A stretch of DNA of 64,000 bases from Sclerurus mexicanus (taxonomy: Eukaryota; Chordata; Aves; Passeriformes; Furnariidae). Both the position numbers and the translations under genes were made by a program. The first letter of the stretch is position 1. Every line of letters starts with the position of its first letter. The notes under the pieces are model-generated. The model worked only from the letters and a program-made list of their open reading frames with translations. It did not search any database and was not told the origin of the DNA. Shown here piece by piece: positions 37,018 to 49,761 of this stretch. The DNA lies in assembly GCA_013396755.1 (NCBI GenBank), contig VWZF01005124.1:14215-78214 (forward strand). Reading direction: 5' to 3'.

Positions 37018-37929
37018 CTGTTAATTATGTATAAAAAAGGAAGTTTACTGATCTATTTAGGCATGGTATGAAGCTGAAATTTCAGACAGTCTGGAACCAA
37101 TGGATGCCACAGCCTACTCACAAGAGATAGCCTTCTGACTGGCATTATGACACAAAGTTAGAACAACAAAAAAACAAGCAATTCTAGAATGAAATATTGT
37201 CAAAGCAATTAGAATTGACTATGCAAAGGATTCCATCTAGTCCAAACTGAAAGATAAAGGAAGCACTAGGCACTAGGCAAGTGCTTTGAAAATAAATCCA
37301 AAATAATAGAAGGAATACAGGAGAGACAAATTAGGAGACATACAGAGTGGAAGCAGAAGTCAAAATTCAAATCAATGATCAGCTCTTCTTGCTGGCCCAA
37401 CCACCATGAGCTTCACTTTGCTCGTGTATCTGGAGAAAAGATCAATTAGAAAAATTATAACCTGAAAGAATTTGCAAGCCTTGCTAATTTTGTACAATGC
37501 AAAAAATGTAGGGAAAAAGGTAGCTTTGTCTAACTTCCCTTAAGTCTAACAGGACATATAACTTTAAACTAAAAGGCAGATAGCAAGGAAGAACTACATA
37601 CCTGAGATTTTTTTCACATAGATCCTAGATTTAGAGCTGCCCAAGAAAGTACTATTAATTCTGTTTCTTTCAGACTTTTCAGAGTCTGCATTTTCTATAT
37701 GTATTTGTGAGTACTGACCACTGGGAAACAGTAGAATAATGGTGTTGCCGTAAGGGGAAGGAAAAAAACTTTCCAAGACAACATTATTTGTGTAGAGAAG
37801 AGTTCTTTTACTTATAGGGGTTTAGGGATACAGAATATAAAGAGTACATAAAATATAAAAAAAAGAAAATAAAAGTATAAAAGAGTATAAAGGAGTACAA
37901 CACATGTTGAGAAGTAACTGATAGAAAAG
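37018..37929. other. AT-rich non-coding DNA, no gene seen
   Basis: No gene recognised. It includes a small CACTAGG duplication near 37263-37280 and an A-rich stretch at 37845-37895 leading into the GC-rich block. Confidence 0.5.
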
Positions 37930-38590
37930 ACCAGTGCTAGGTTGAACTCATGGCCTCGGGAATACCATGTGAGCTCTTTTCCAAGCACCACGGCTTCAAA
38001 ATATGCAGAGTAAATTAATCCAAAAGGCGTCCCTTTCATTCTGGCTGTATCCAGCCAGCCCCTGAGCCACTCTGTCATGCCTTACCGAAGCAAACAAGGG
38101 ACAACAAACTACCCCTTCCAACTGAAAGACCCTTTCACCCACAGTCTGGGAAACTGACTCTTGCAACATCTGGGCCCAAGGCAGCTCAATTCCCAACCCA
38201 CCATAAACAAGGGAGAAACTCCTTCTTGCAGCTGCTCCCCTGCAGGTCAGCTACCCCAGCAGCTCATGCTGGTACCCACTTCCCATTATTGGTCTCATCT
38301 TCCTTCAGGTAGGACTTGAGGTTCTTGAGGTCTGGCCCAGGAGAGCAAAGGAGGGAAACATCTCCCCCACCTTAGGAGAGCAAGAGAGGGAAAACCCCTC
38401 TTGCATGTATGTTGAGCTCCTCTGAGCTCCGCCTCCATCCCCTTTTTTGGGGGTGGGGGACACAGAGCACCACACCAGGCTGGGCAGCAGGAGCAAGCCA
38501 GGGACGCAGAGAGTGTTTGTGTGTGTGCGCGCGTGCACGTGTGTGGGTATGTGTATTGTCCACAAGGTGTAAGAGCTGGGAAAGCTTCCC
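37930..38590. other. GC-rich block, possible minus-strand LTR or retroviral remnant
   Basis: Base composition jumps well above the flanks. It contains clustered CAGC, CCAGGAGAGCAA and GGAGGGAAA steps, with GGAGAGCAA...GAGGGAAA repeated twice at about 38340-38400, and an alternating GT/GC tract at 38513-38554. The minus strand to its right has a TATAAAAATATT near 38620 that could serve as a TATA box, suggesting an LTR in minus orientation. I do not recognise the family and find no target duplication. Overlapping frames of 63-111 codons on the minus strand are composition artefacts. A CpG-poor unique block remains possible. Confidence 0.35.
38513..38554. repeat. Alternating (GT)/(GC) tract, Z-DNA-type
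   Basis: An interrupted GT repeat with a central GCGCGCGTGCACGTGTGTG stretch (about 38527-38545). The strict purine-pyrimidine alternation over about 27 bases is the composition most prone to left-handed DNA under supercoiling. Confidence 0.85.
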
Positions 38591-40125
38591 TGCCTACATA
38601 GCAGGATAATATTTTTATAACACTAGCCAATTATCATATCTAAAGGTTGCATCCAATCTAAGAAATATCCATACTAAGAATATCCATATCGTTGGGACCT
38701 CCCCATGGCACGTCTCTCCTAGTTGGAGGTCTTAAGACCCTTACTTCATCCTTTATCATCATCTTCATGCCACTTTTCCCTTATTGGAGCTTCTTCAAGG
38801 TTGCTGGGCTTTGCTTTCTTGTTTTGACTAACATGGTATGCAATTTTTGGTACATGTTTCCCAGGCACGTTTCCCAGCTATTATCTAACGCTTAAGACAG
38901 CTAGCACAGGGTAAGAGGCTGCTAAATGTAAGAAATTACGTAGAAGTATAAAAATCTACAAATTCATGAAAACCCTAAGGCATCAATGGAAAATGAAGTT
39001 ATTTAACCTCAGAACAAGTAACTTCATACAGAGAAAAGGCTGCAGCAATAAGTGTTTTTCAGCAAAAATACTAAACCTTTGATTCAATTTGATATAATTT
39101 GAACATGAAACCTTACAGAAATGTCTAACTAACTTATATCTACAAGTTTTAAAAGTTACTTCTAGTGGGGCTTTGGAATTGTAAATCCTGCACTACTTCC
39201 ATTTCAGCTCTTATTATCTTGGTAGCATGTTCCTCTTGTTAACTTCTGCAGGAAGAAGTTTTTAGTAATATAGAAGTTCTTATTGAGCATGTTGAGTACT
39301 AAGCCATTTGGCAGTTATTCACCTCATCTTCATTATGTCAGAATATCAAATGCATTGACACCAAATATTTTTGACCCAACTTAATACTGATCCTTTGGAC
39401 TGAGCTTTTAATTAAATGAAATTTAATTTGATGAGTATTGTGTTTCATAGTGGGGTACTTGTATGTAGGCAGCTATGCAAGTGTGACCTATGTTTTTTAT
39501 ATTGAATTTTATTAAAATATGTCTGTAATTTATTCCTAGTAATGAATCAGTACAGACAGTAGAATATATGAGCTATAGCTGAACACAGCAGCAGAAACTG
39601 GTTTTAACTGGTGTGCCACAGAAAGTGGGAATCTTTTTGTGTTTAATTTACGCCTGCAGTGTTAGCATTTTGATAAGCTACTTTTATGCTGTTTATGCAG
39701 CAGTTATTTTTTATTTCATTCTAAAACAACTCAATCAACTTCAAAAGTTGCATATAAATTCTTAAGCACTAATTTAATAGTTATAATGGCTCTATTCATT
39801 CCTACAGTTTGGGAAAATATCATAGCCTTACATTAATGTCCTTTTCAAGAAAGGGGTTAGATTTTTTTTTTTTAAGTTTACATGTCCACATAACCCTCAT
39901 TTATATCAACAAGACATAATCTATATTTCAGTTTCTGAATGGAAATTATTTCCTAAATAGATACTTTTAATTTCCAAGAATTCAATACTGTGTCTATTGA
40001 AGTCAGAAAAATACTTGAAAAATACTTCTAGGGTTATCAGAAAAATACTTGAAAAATACTTCTAGGGTTAAAACTTTGCCATTGCATTATATTGAGCATT
40101 TACTGAATTAAGCTTTTTTTTCCAG
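38591..40125. other. AT-rich non-coding DNA with a 34-bp tandem duplication
   Basis: No gene recognised. A duplicated ATATCCATA step occurs near 38667-38690. An exact tandem duplication lies at 40003-40070 (next entry). Confidence 0.5.
40003..40070 (+). repeat. Perfect 34-bp tandem duplication
   Basis: Two adjacent copies of a 34-base unit starting TCAGAAAAATACTTGAAAAA, at 40003-40036 and 40037-40070, match at every base. Each unit itself contains AAAAATACTT twice. Perfect identity implies a recent duplication or a length-polymorphic site. Confidence 0.95.
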
Positions 40126-40366
40126 TGGTGCCCCATGACAGGACAAGAGGTAGTGGGGCATGAGTGGAAACCTAAGCGTTTTGGCTGAACATCAGGAAGT
40201 GAAGGTGACTGAGTGTTGACATAAGTTGCCCACAGAGGTTGCGGAGCCTCAAACCTTGGAGATACTCAAAAACTCTCTGGGCATTGTTCAGGGATCTAGA
40301 TGGCCCTGCTTGAGCAGAGGGATTGTTCCCTTCTAATCCCAACTATTCTTTGATTCTATGAAATGT
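40126..40366 (+). mobile_element. CR1 3' fragment
   Basis: Plus-strand CR1 tail. It starts near the CAGTGGTGCCCCATGACAGG step (40125-40144), continues through TGGCTGAACATCAGGAAGTG near 40182 and GTTGCCCACAGAGGTTGCGG near 40227, and ends CTATTCTTTGATTCTATGAA at 40343-40362. It comprises the last codons of ORF2 and the 3' untranslated region, with small indels. It is moderately diverged. Confidence 0.88.
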
Positions 40367-43339
40367 TACATCTCGGAGGAAAAAGCACTTATACTGGTGT
40401 ATTATGCTCATTTAAATGTGCTCTTCTAGGTCTAAGATTAAAAAAAAAAAAAAAGTGTAAAGAACACCCAGAAATATAAAACATGCATTACAAAAACATA
40501 TGAACTTTTACAGAAATAAATATAGACATACAAATTAGGCTACAAGTCTGTAGGATGTTCTTCTTCTAGTATGCTCCCCATGTGACAAAAGTATGGCCAC
40601 AGGTAGGGAAAGAAATCAGAGTTAATTATACCCATCTGCAACAGGATTTTGGGAAACTGTCAAGTATTGTGGTTCTCACTTTCCTAGAAGGTCTCTTTGC
40701 CAGCTGTATTCAAAGGTTTAGTAAACAAAATGTAATTTTCATAATTTGTGAGATTTAAACTGATTTTGAAAGTAGAGAATGGAAATGCCAAAAATTGATA
40801 TTTTTAGATCTCAAGCCATCCATACAGGTGACAAACTGGTCTTCCTTCTTCAACCTCTTCACTGATGCTTTTTTTTTTTTTTTAATACGAAGTTCTTCTT
40901 TTGTAAAAGTTATTGCAACACTATTCCTACTTAGAAGTAGAAAGTAAATGAACACTGTAAGTCCAATGAAAGACATAATGCAAAATTAAAATTAAAGAGC
41001 TAAAAAAATCCAAAAAAAACCTCAGACATTTGAATTATCTTCATTTTAACTAATTTAGATAGATTGATATTAGTTCTGTAGCTGTGTGTTAATATTTATG
41101 CTTGAATCTTTATATAAGAATATCAACAGTGTATTCATGCCCTTTGCCCCTAATTCTCTTAAGTGGATGATATTTTTCCTATTCAGTTGTATCACAGTGT
41201 TCTAAATCTCTAAGTGACTATGATCAGTCATTAAAATGAGAAGATATATGGATAATTTTAGAATTTCTGCACAAATACTAATGATGTACCACCAATCAAA
41301 TCACTGAGAGTAATGAAAAAGCATATCCTGAAAGCAAACTGTTCATTTTAAATGCAAGAAGAAGTAATAATGAGAACATCCCAGCAGAACATCTGCAGGA
41401 TAGTGAGGTCTAAACTTCACTAATGTTCAGTGATCAAGAATGAAATCAATATATCATTATATTAATGATGAAATTACTAGATGTGGGACAAAAGAATATG
41501 CACAATAGCCCAGTAAGGCCTTAATCTTCAAAATATATGCTTGCTTTCTAATACAATAATTCCTTGCTTTCCTTTTATAGTTTCTCACCATTTTCCCCCT
41601 TACTTTTAGTTTGGGGTTTGGGGGCTTTTTTTTTTTTTTTTTCTGGATATTTTCCCCTTCCCTTTATTTACTTCATTCTTCATACTATTTATAAAAGATT
41701 TTTTTGTTGTTGTTTAAAACTTTCTCAATCATTATATTCAAGTAGGTAAAAAGCTCTCTAATGCTTTCCACTCCCAGTCGCACTCATTATTTTAGGGGTG
41801 TTATAATTCCCTGAAAGAATTGTCAGCATAGTTAGCAATAAATAGAGGCAAATATTGTCATAAGTTTTCTTGAAGTGACTCCTTCTCTGTCTTAATTATT
41901 CCTTACTTTTCTGAAGAATGTGACTGCTGTTAAAGTCTTAACTTTTAGGGAAGAGGCTACAGTCATACTCAAATATAATTGTTCCCAGGACCTTCCCATA
42001 TAAAAAGGCAGAATAGCTTTCACTGTAATAAAAAGTGAACAGGCAAAGTGGTGTTTCCTTTCAAATGCTGCTTTGGCAGCATAAAAATTATTTGATGCCA
42101 AACTTCATGAAAACAAACTGTACAAATAAAAACAAAACCTGCTATCTTCCAGGCTACCTAAACTTCTGAAGGCATTCCTCTAACAAGATGTTCACAAGGT
42201 TTTCATGAGAGGCTCCCATAAACATAATTAAAATATTTAAGAACAAACAAAATCTTAGAAGTTCTTCTAAACATGTTAGCAAAGTGACACATAAACAGGA
42301 GTAAAATCACCTGCATAATACCACAAATGAAAACACATATAAACCATTTTACTATGTATATCTAATAGTGATTCACTATTGAAATAATATATATTAACAT
42401 GTCTTGTTCCATCATTTCTTCATGTCTTTACACAGGTATAAATGACCTATTGAATAATACTGACATTCTTTCATTGCAGGACAGTGCAAGATTGGACCAT
42501 TGTAGAATCCAACGGAAGCATAACAAGCATCTACTTTTCATTCCTTTTTGTTCATCATACAATTTTTAGTTTCCTTCTACAAATAGAGCAATACTTGTGA
42601 ATCTTACCTGTTAGTACCCACCCTTCATTCCTCAGTTATTTCCTATAGTTCAATAGATTCTTAATACATTTTGCCATTATTCTCTTCTTCAAATCCTTCT
42701 TTTGTTAGTACCCTGTTTTCTTTTATTCTTGTTCTTCTTTCAAGTAGGATTTTTTTTTCTCATGCTTCTCTGCTTCTCTTATCAAAGGCCTTTTTTTCCC
42801 TGTGTGCTGAAAAAATTATTTTTATTATTCTTGACAAGTTTAAATACTTGTCAGTAAGTACAGACATCTTTATATCTTACACTTGACCTATTGCTGCAGG
42901 CAGATCTCCAGAATGGTGCAAATTGTCCTATTGTCGTGTCTTTTCTCTTCTGTAAAGAGAAAAGAAGTATAACTTGTTCTGTTTGCTACTTGTCACACAT
43001 TCCATATACAAATAACAAAATTATTTAACAAAGTTGCTTTATAAGAAGATCTTCTAATAAGAGCCTAATTTTTGTACAACTCAGCCTAGTGCAGGAAACC
43101 GTTATTTTGATAACCATTCAAGTTTACATGTTAGATTTAACAATACTGAAGCAAACCTTTGAATCAACTGATGGCATGAAACTTTTCTCTGGAGAGGTGT
43201 TGTACCGAAGGCCAACAGTTTGCCTGAAAACATTCAGTCAAAGGATAGTAAGTAAGTGAGAACTCTCCTCTAGGTTAGCCTTTCAATCTGTTCATCAGTA
43301 TTTTCTGATCATAGCAAACAAATACCATACTGAAATGGA
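40367..43339. other. AT-rich non-coding DNA, no gene seen
   Basis: Contains poly(A) and poly(T) runs (40441-40454, 40869-40883, 41625-41642). No recognisable gene or element. The 71-codon frame at 42671-42886 is a hydrophobic T-rich artefact. Confidence 0.5.
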
Positions 43340-43825
43340 GTGTGTTGTTGTTTAGTCCCAGCTGGCAACTAAGTAATGTCATGCAACCACTTTTTTACTT
43401 CTCACTCTCCCTGCCCCCTGAGAATGGAATGAGGAGGATCAGAAAAAGTAAAACTCATAGGTTGAGATAAGAACAGCTTAATAACTGAAACAAAATAAAA
43501 TATTACAATAAAACTAAAAATACTAATACAAACAATGCAAACACCAATAATAGTAATAATTGTGATGAAAACAAAAGAGAGAGAGACAGAGAGAGGGGAA
43601 TAAAACCCAAGGGATGCTCAATACAATTGCTCAGCCCATCCAGAAGCAGCAATCAGTGGCTCCTGATTGTGGTGTGCATTCTTCCCACAGCCTCCTCAGA
43701 CCTTCTCCATGATCTGAGGAACTCCTAATAAGCCTTGACTGAAACAGCTGAGCAGTGAAGTACCTCTTTACTGTTCCAGTTGGGTGGTGAAGCATCCCTT
43801 GACCCTACCGGGAGCTCTTGCATGG
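43340..43825 (-). mobile_element. Avian ERVL-like LTR, partial
   Basis: Several blocks match a very common bird LTR on the minus strand. In plus coordinates these are TGTTGTTGTTTAGTCCCAGCTGGCAACTAAG at about 43343-43373, AAAAGTAAAACTCATAGGTTGAGATAAGAACAG near 43444-43476, an AAAATAAAATATTACAATAA-type simple tract, the GAGAGAGAGACAGAGAGAGGGGAATAAAACCCAA step at 43576-43609, and CAATACAATTGCTCAGCCCAT at 43620-43640. The right part, which would be U3 in minus orientation, is diverged, and no complementary end or target duplication is visible. No coding sequence is attached. Confidence 0.75.
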
Positions 43826-45509
43826 TAAAGGCGATAACTATAAAAGGAACATCATCAGGAAAAAAACTGAATAACCTTATTTCACCTCACAGATAAACCA
43901 GTCTTAAGCAGGAGATCCCTTCCAACACAAATTTTCCTAGGATCTGTACAAAAACACTTGTATTATTAGGATTAATTTATTAATAATTTTAATTAGCAGC
44001 TTAATGATATCAATATTTTAAGGCACCACTGTGCTATGCTTCAGCTTATAAATACTAAGAATTGAGGTTACTGCAAGTAGGAATTTAGAAATTCTGAAAA
44101 AGAAAGGACTAATGAAAATTCTTCTAGGATACAGAACCACCTTCCTATTCGGAACAAAAGCCTTGTCACCACACACAGAGTAGCCATAGAGGAGCTAGTT
44201 ACCAGAGCTAAGCAGGACCTTCGATCTGCAGGTGAGCAAGCATATTATTGTGATCAAAAGATTATATTAAATATGTTAACAAAAATAAATACATTGTTAA
44301 ATAGTAGATAAAATGTTGATAAATAATAATTATTGACTCTTTAAATAAAGAGTATTGCTGGATTAGTACACAGACTGTCAAAAGTTAGAAACAATCAAAA
44401 TATAGATTGGATGGGGTTTCTGAATGAAGCAGTTCTCTCTGTTATTTATGGTCAAACAATAGCAAGGTTTTGTGTGCTCTTCAGAAAAGACTTACTGGTT
44501 AGCCAAGTTGTGTATCAGTTCTCACATAGTAGAGTTGATTTGTTTTTGTCACAGGAGTGAAAGGAAGCAAATTAAGGAGGATACCTGTTATATCTCTACC
44601 TGCTTAGTTCAATACTAGATAATTAATTCTAACTATGCCATAGTCTTGAGAAAAAAAAAAAAAGAAACAAACCGACATATAACTGATTTTCTTGTCTGCC
44701 TTCAAAAACTAGAAACTATTTTTCTAGTTTCTTGAATTTCTTCAGTAGAATAATGAATGAATCAAGTCAGATTTCTCCTTCTACTACATAAGAGCTGAGC
44801 CACATTTGTCAGATAATATTATATATATGTATTTCTATGTGTATTTTTATTTAAGGGAATGTGTTTATTTTTTTACTATATTTAGCTTTACCTTAGGAAA
44901 TAATTTTGAGAATATTACTGGAAGATTTGTTCTCTGTATCATTTTTTATGGGATCAGAAAATCTTACAAGGTTACCCCAGTCAAATTTTGCATAAGTATT
45001 CAAAGTCTACTTTGAGTAGACTTTTTGAGTCAGCTATTTGAATATATTGGAATATATTGAGTAGCACTCATTGTGGCAAATTTTTAACTGTCTTTCTCAA
45101 TTGCCTCAAAACATATTAATTTCTTGTGTCAGTTGGTATGTGTTGGGCCTGGCTGACAATAGCATTAGAATATTAATCGGCCATGTAGGACAAAGTAGTA
45201 GCTTAATTACAAGAGCAAATCTGTTCTTTAAGCATAAAGAACCTGTCAGTCAATCACTCTGAAACTTGTGATGGTAATGAGAACCTTTGAGAGGAACAGA
45301 ATTTGACCTCCAGCAACAACAAGAACAAGCTGTTGGTAGACAAAATTACTTGAATAGGTCAGTCAGGAATTGGATAGTCTCTACACAATCTAGTAGGGTC
45401 AAGAGTGGAGAGAGACAACCAAGAGACATTCTGGGGACTCCACAGATCCTGGTGCCCTGCATGGCTCAAACAAGTGTGCCCATTCACCCAACTTGCTTCC
45501 TGAACCATG
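43826..45509. other. AT-rich non-coding DNA, no gene seen
   Basis: No gene recognised. Contains a poly(A) run at 44651-44663 and a small repeat of GGAATATATTGAG type near 45040-45062. Confidence 0.5.
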
Positions 45510-45643
45510 CCTTCTGGAAGTGTTCAAGAGTCATGTGGCACATGGGGATATGGTTTAGGGGTTGCTAGGTACGCTAGGTTGACAGTTAGACTAGATGATC
45601 TTGAAGGTCCTTCCAACCTTGATGATTCTGTTATTCTGTGACT
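45510..45643 (+). mobile_element. CR1 3' terminal fragment
   Basis: Plus-strand CR1 end. TCTGGAAGTGTTCAAGAGTC near 45513 is followed by CATGGGGATATGGTTTAGGG near 45541, AGACTAGATGATCTTGAAGG near 45588, and a terminal GATGATTCTGTTATTCTGTG at 45622-45641. This is the standard end of ORF2 plus the 3' tail. Confidence 0.9.
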
Positions 45644-48600
45644 GAAGGGATGTAAAATGTCCTTATTTTCATGTATAATTTATAAAAAGAAATAACCAGT
45701 AATACCATTTACTCAAAGTTACTACAGGTATTATCTGTGTTTTCTTTGTCATTTTAATTGTGCACTGTGAAAAATTTTCAGGATGTTCTAAGACATTTGG
45801 ATTGTGGCCTCTGAAAACAAAATAATAGGTTTAAGAAATGCCATAGTTGTTGTGGAAGTAAGAATGACATAGAGAAACTGAAGATCTGGGAGGGGAAAAA
45901 AAGTGAAATTCCATGCCATGCTTTAATATAAAGTACAGTTTACAGGAGACAAGCTATTCTTCTTGCACTATTCTTCACTCACTCTCATTACACATCAAAT
46001 TATTAATGTTTTCTTTAGCTTCGATTAATTACTCTTTTTTCTAAATTATGAATATCTCTTGTAAATCATAAAAATGATTAAAGGAAATCAGTTTAAAGAA
46101 AAAAGATTAAGTTTACATCCAGTGCAAATACCTTTAAGGAATTAGTCTACACTGAATTATTGTGTTGTCTTAATATCAGAAAGAGGTTATGCCTATGTAA
46201 AGTAAATTCTGCAAAGCATATAAAAGCATATAAAGAAGATAAGGACTGCTCAAATTTTGGGTCCATTTCTTCTATGGATGCCTTAAGTCTATAAGGAAAC
46301 AGCTCCTCTCCTTACCTGTGCCAGTCCTTCTTATGTAATTTTTACCAACACTTCAGTCACCTAAGTTGTCTAACCAATTTTCTCTCATTCTACTTACATC
46401 AAAGCACCTTTGTGGATTTATCCACTGTTTTCTGCCTTCTTTCTTCCATGTTATAAGTGACTTGTAATGCTGACAGGTCATTAATATGATCATTAATATG
46501 ACAGATACTGTGTTCTGACAGCAGTGTTAATATTCTAAGACGTAGAAAGCTGACAATAGTTTGTTGGGAAGATAAGTTTTTAGAAAATTTGAATAATGTC
46601 TTAAAATCAACCTTTTTAAGAAATAGTATGTTCATTATGATATCATGCTTTTTTGGCTCACTCTCACCTTCAGATAGTACCTTAATTAACTGGTTTGGGT
46701 TTTTTTAAATCTTTTACATTAAAGCTATAAATCTCAAGTTTAGTGAAGTTTGCTAAATATGGGTTAAAATACGGTTCTTCTTCCACTAGAAGTATCTGAA
46801 TACATGTTATTGTTGAATAAAGAAATCTGCTCTCAGACTCAAAAGGAACTAGTGAAAGTGATATTGAAGGAGTAAGGCTTAGTCGAGAGAAAACAACTTA
46901 ATCCTTTTGAGGATTGCTATTGATGTTCATTCTTGGAAATTGCCTCTTAATACATATGAAAGAACACTTTTTCCTCTCTCTCCAGACTTCCAAGCTAGTT
47001 CTTTGCAAGTTTCATATACCCACAGAATAAAAGAAGGGGAAGACATGAAAATGTAAACTACAGGCTTCACAAAATCCAGCTCAGACCCTAAACTGTTATC
47101 CATAGCCAAGATACTTTGTGCATGTCTGAAATATCTGAACTCTGAGGAATTTCTAACAGGAGACATGGGCCATGCAAAGCTGGACTTACTCATTCTTTTT
47201 CTGTAAGTATCTATTGGCTTCTTTGCCTTACAGAAACTCCTGAAAGTCATTAGAGCTGGTTTGTAAAAAACTGCCTAGATGAACTATTTTACCTACTCAG
47301 TGCACAGCAGTGTAACAATCATTTAAGCAATTGTAATAGAAAGTAACTAAGTTGAGCTTATTTCTGGGTTCTCCGCAGATAAGAGAAGAAAACTCAAATC
47401 TACCAGAAGGAGATACAATTAACAAGAGGGTAAAAAATCTTTGCCTGTAGACAAAAAGGAAAATTTGATACAATATAGAAAAAAATTAAAGATCTTTTTT
47501 TCTTCGTGTGTTACAGAAAGGTTTTAGTTGTTTAAGAAAACAAAATATACAGACCGCTATAGGGAGACATCAATAATTTGATTTTTTAAAAAAAATATTA
47601 ATAATGTAATTTAGGATAAAACCTAAAATTTCACTGTCAAAAACATGTCTGTCAATTGACTATTACATACAGGAAAATCAGTGAAACACAAGAAACTCCA
47701 GAAGGCTAACAGACTAATGACATGAATAGTAATTATTCTGAAGTGCTTTTCAAAACACTCCAAGTAGCTTTGTATTCATGCTAGGCAGAGAAACTGAGCC
47801 AGGTAAACAAATTAGCCAATTCGCCATATCCTTGATCAGATAAAACTCTTTGAAGATTGAAAAGTGACTACTGTACTATTTTCTCAATAGCCATTTATTG
47901 GAAAGCTGCATCAGCCTGCTTCTCTGCATGTCTCCTAGAATAAATATCACAATCATATGTGGTAGGATGAATTTACAGAATTTTGATGTTATACAGAATA
48001 CTTCACCTTCCCATTAGGATGTCAGAAATTGATCAGAAGGGAAAACTGGAGTTTACTATAAGAGTACTGGGTGGCATGGAAGAAGAAGTAAACTGCCCCA
48101 CACAGTGAATTTTGTGGTCAATATTTCCAAAGAATATATGAGTAAACAGCAAGTTCTACTAGACTACTTTTTCTGCTCATCTTTCCTGTTTTCTGGATTT
48201 TTTTTTCCCATGAAAATGTATCTAGGATAAGTTCAAATTATATTTCAAGTGAAAGGCCTCTCACACTTTACTGCTTTTTTCTTGATCTTCTTATGTTGAT
48301 GTTTTTAGATGAAGCCTCCAAAATTGCTACAAGACATTTCTTCATTATCCATATTCCTCCTTAGGGAAAAAAAAAAAACAAAACAAAATTGAGATCTCTA
48401 TTATTTGCTAGCTATTAATAATTAATAGAAGTAACATAACTGGAGATGATGTATCTGCTTTTTAACACATTAGCACTATGCTGAGCAGATGATTGTTATG
48501 CAATTAGGATTGTTTTGCTTGAATTTAGTAAATTAATATAAATAAAACCAAATAAAAAAAGAAAAATGTTTGGATATCCTGCTGAGACCCTGATTGATAA

Positions 48601-49420
48601 GGTGAACTAACAGCATTTGGGATTCTTTATACAGTCACTTTCTAAATTCTAAGAAAATTTTAATTATGTACCTGAGTTCTCCCTCTCTTTCCTCTCTCCT
48701 CACTCAGAAAAATTCCAACTCCACCCCTTCATAAAAAACCCAAAGGACCAATAACAAAAAAGGAAAAAAAAGAAAAAAAAGACAAGTAATATAACCTCAG
48801 AACCTGGAGGCAAAAAAAATCAAAGGATTCCCCATTATGGCAAGACATCTTCCTCTCCTTCCCCACCAGATTCCTCCTGTTGAATGAAAGCTTCCTACAA
48901 GCACTTATATGTCTAATGACTCCAGCCCCAGTCAGGATAATGAAATTCTTGCAGGACAGATAACCAGGTTTCACGGCTTCTGCAAGTTTTTCAGTTTTTG
49001 TCCTGTGAAAGAAATCACAAGATGGGTTTGTCCCAGAACTTGCCTGCCAATCCGAAGGTCCCTATATATCTATCAGATGGAACTTCAGTAGTCATTTATT
49101 TCAATGACAATTTCCCTAAATATAGTTTCATAGGAAAGTATCTGGTCTCTTTGAAAAAGTTGTTATTGTGGGAAATACTCTCTACAGAGTTGAAAAATTG
49201 AGGCAATGTTTTTGAAGAATTTCTTACAGAGAATTAGATTAACAGAATTGTATGTCTAAACAAGTTAATTCTGCCCACGCTATCATGTAAAAATGAAGTG
49301 GCTATATGTAACTGAGATTTGCATGCAGAACAGTTGTAATTTCAAAACTTTCCTTCTGCAGTTTTTTAGTTTAGCTTACCTGAAGTTGGTCTGTGGTAGA
49401 AAGCTATCTGACTGTTTTGA
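45644..49420. other. AT-rich non-coding DNA, no gene seen
   Basis: Nothing recognisable. A 12-bp direct tandem (TCATTAATATGA twice) lies near 46478-46502. The 107-codon minus-strand frame at 47250-46927 was examined as a possible receptor fragment and not accepted. Confidence 0.5.
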
Positions 49421-49549
49421 ATCATAGGATCACAGAATGTCTTGGTTTGGAAAGGACCTTAAGGTTCTAACCTGCTTCCAACACCCCTGCAGGGACACCT
49501 TCTACTAGATGATGCTGCTCAGACCCCCATCTAGTCTGGCCTTGAATTG
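49421..49549 (-). mobile_element. CR1 3' terminal fragment
   Basis: On the plus strand it opens with the reverse-complemented terminal octamers (AATCATAGGATCACAGAATG). GGTTTGGAAAGGACCTTAAG, CCCTGCAGGGACACCTTCTA and ATCTAGTCTGGCCTTGAA follow. It is therefore a minus-strand CR1 tail of a subfamily with the 'cttccactagac' 3' region. It faces another CR1 about 210 bases to the right. Confidence 0.9.
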
Positions 49550-49761
49550 TCTTGGTTTTCTTGTGAATTGCCCAGAAAGAAAGAACCAGAGAAAAAATAT
49601 ATTCAGCTTTTTCAGAGATGTATTGATAATAAATGTAGTATTATGACCCTTTCTTTTATTTGACTGTACCAAGACAGTTTCATATCCACATCAGCCTGTA
49701 CGATCTGCTGTGCTCAGTTAAAACAAATGTGGTATCATGGGAATATCTCAGTTTAGTCAAT

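Noticed and set aside
38295..38630. Minus-strand frames of 63-111 codons in the GC-rich block
   Set aside because: Three frames overlap the same stretch, including a GT/GC microsatellite translated as His-Thr repeats. This is a composition artefact.
46927..47250. Minus-strand frame of 107 codons with a weak resemblance to an olfactory-receptor C-terminus
   Set aside because: The spacing and invariant residues of the receptor tail (NPxxY-type motif) are absent, and no upstream transmembrane segments can be found.
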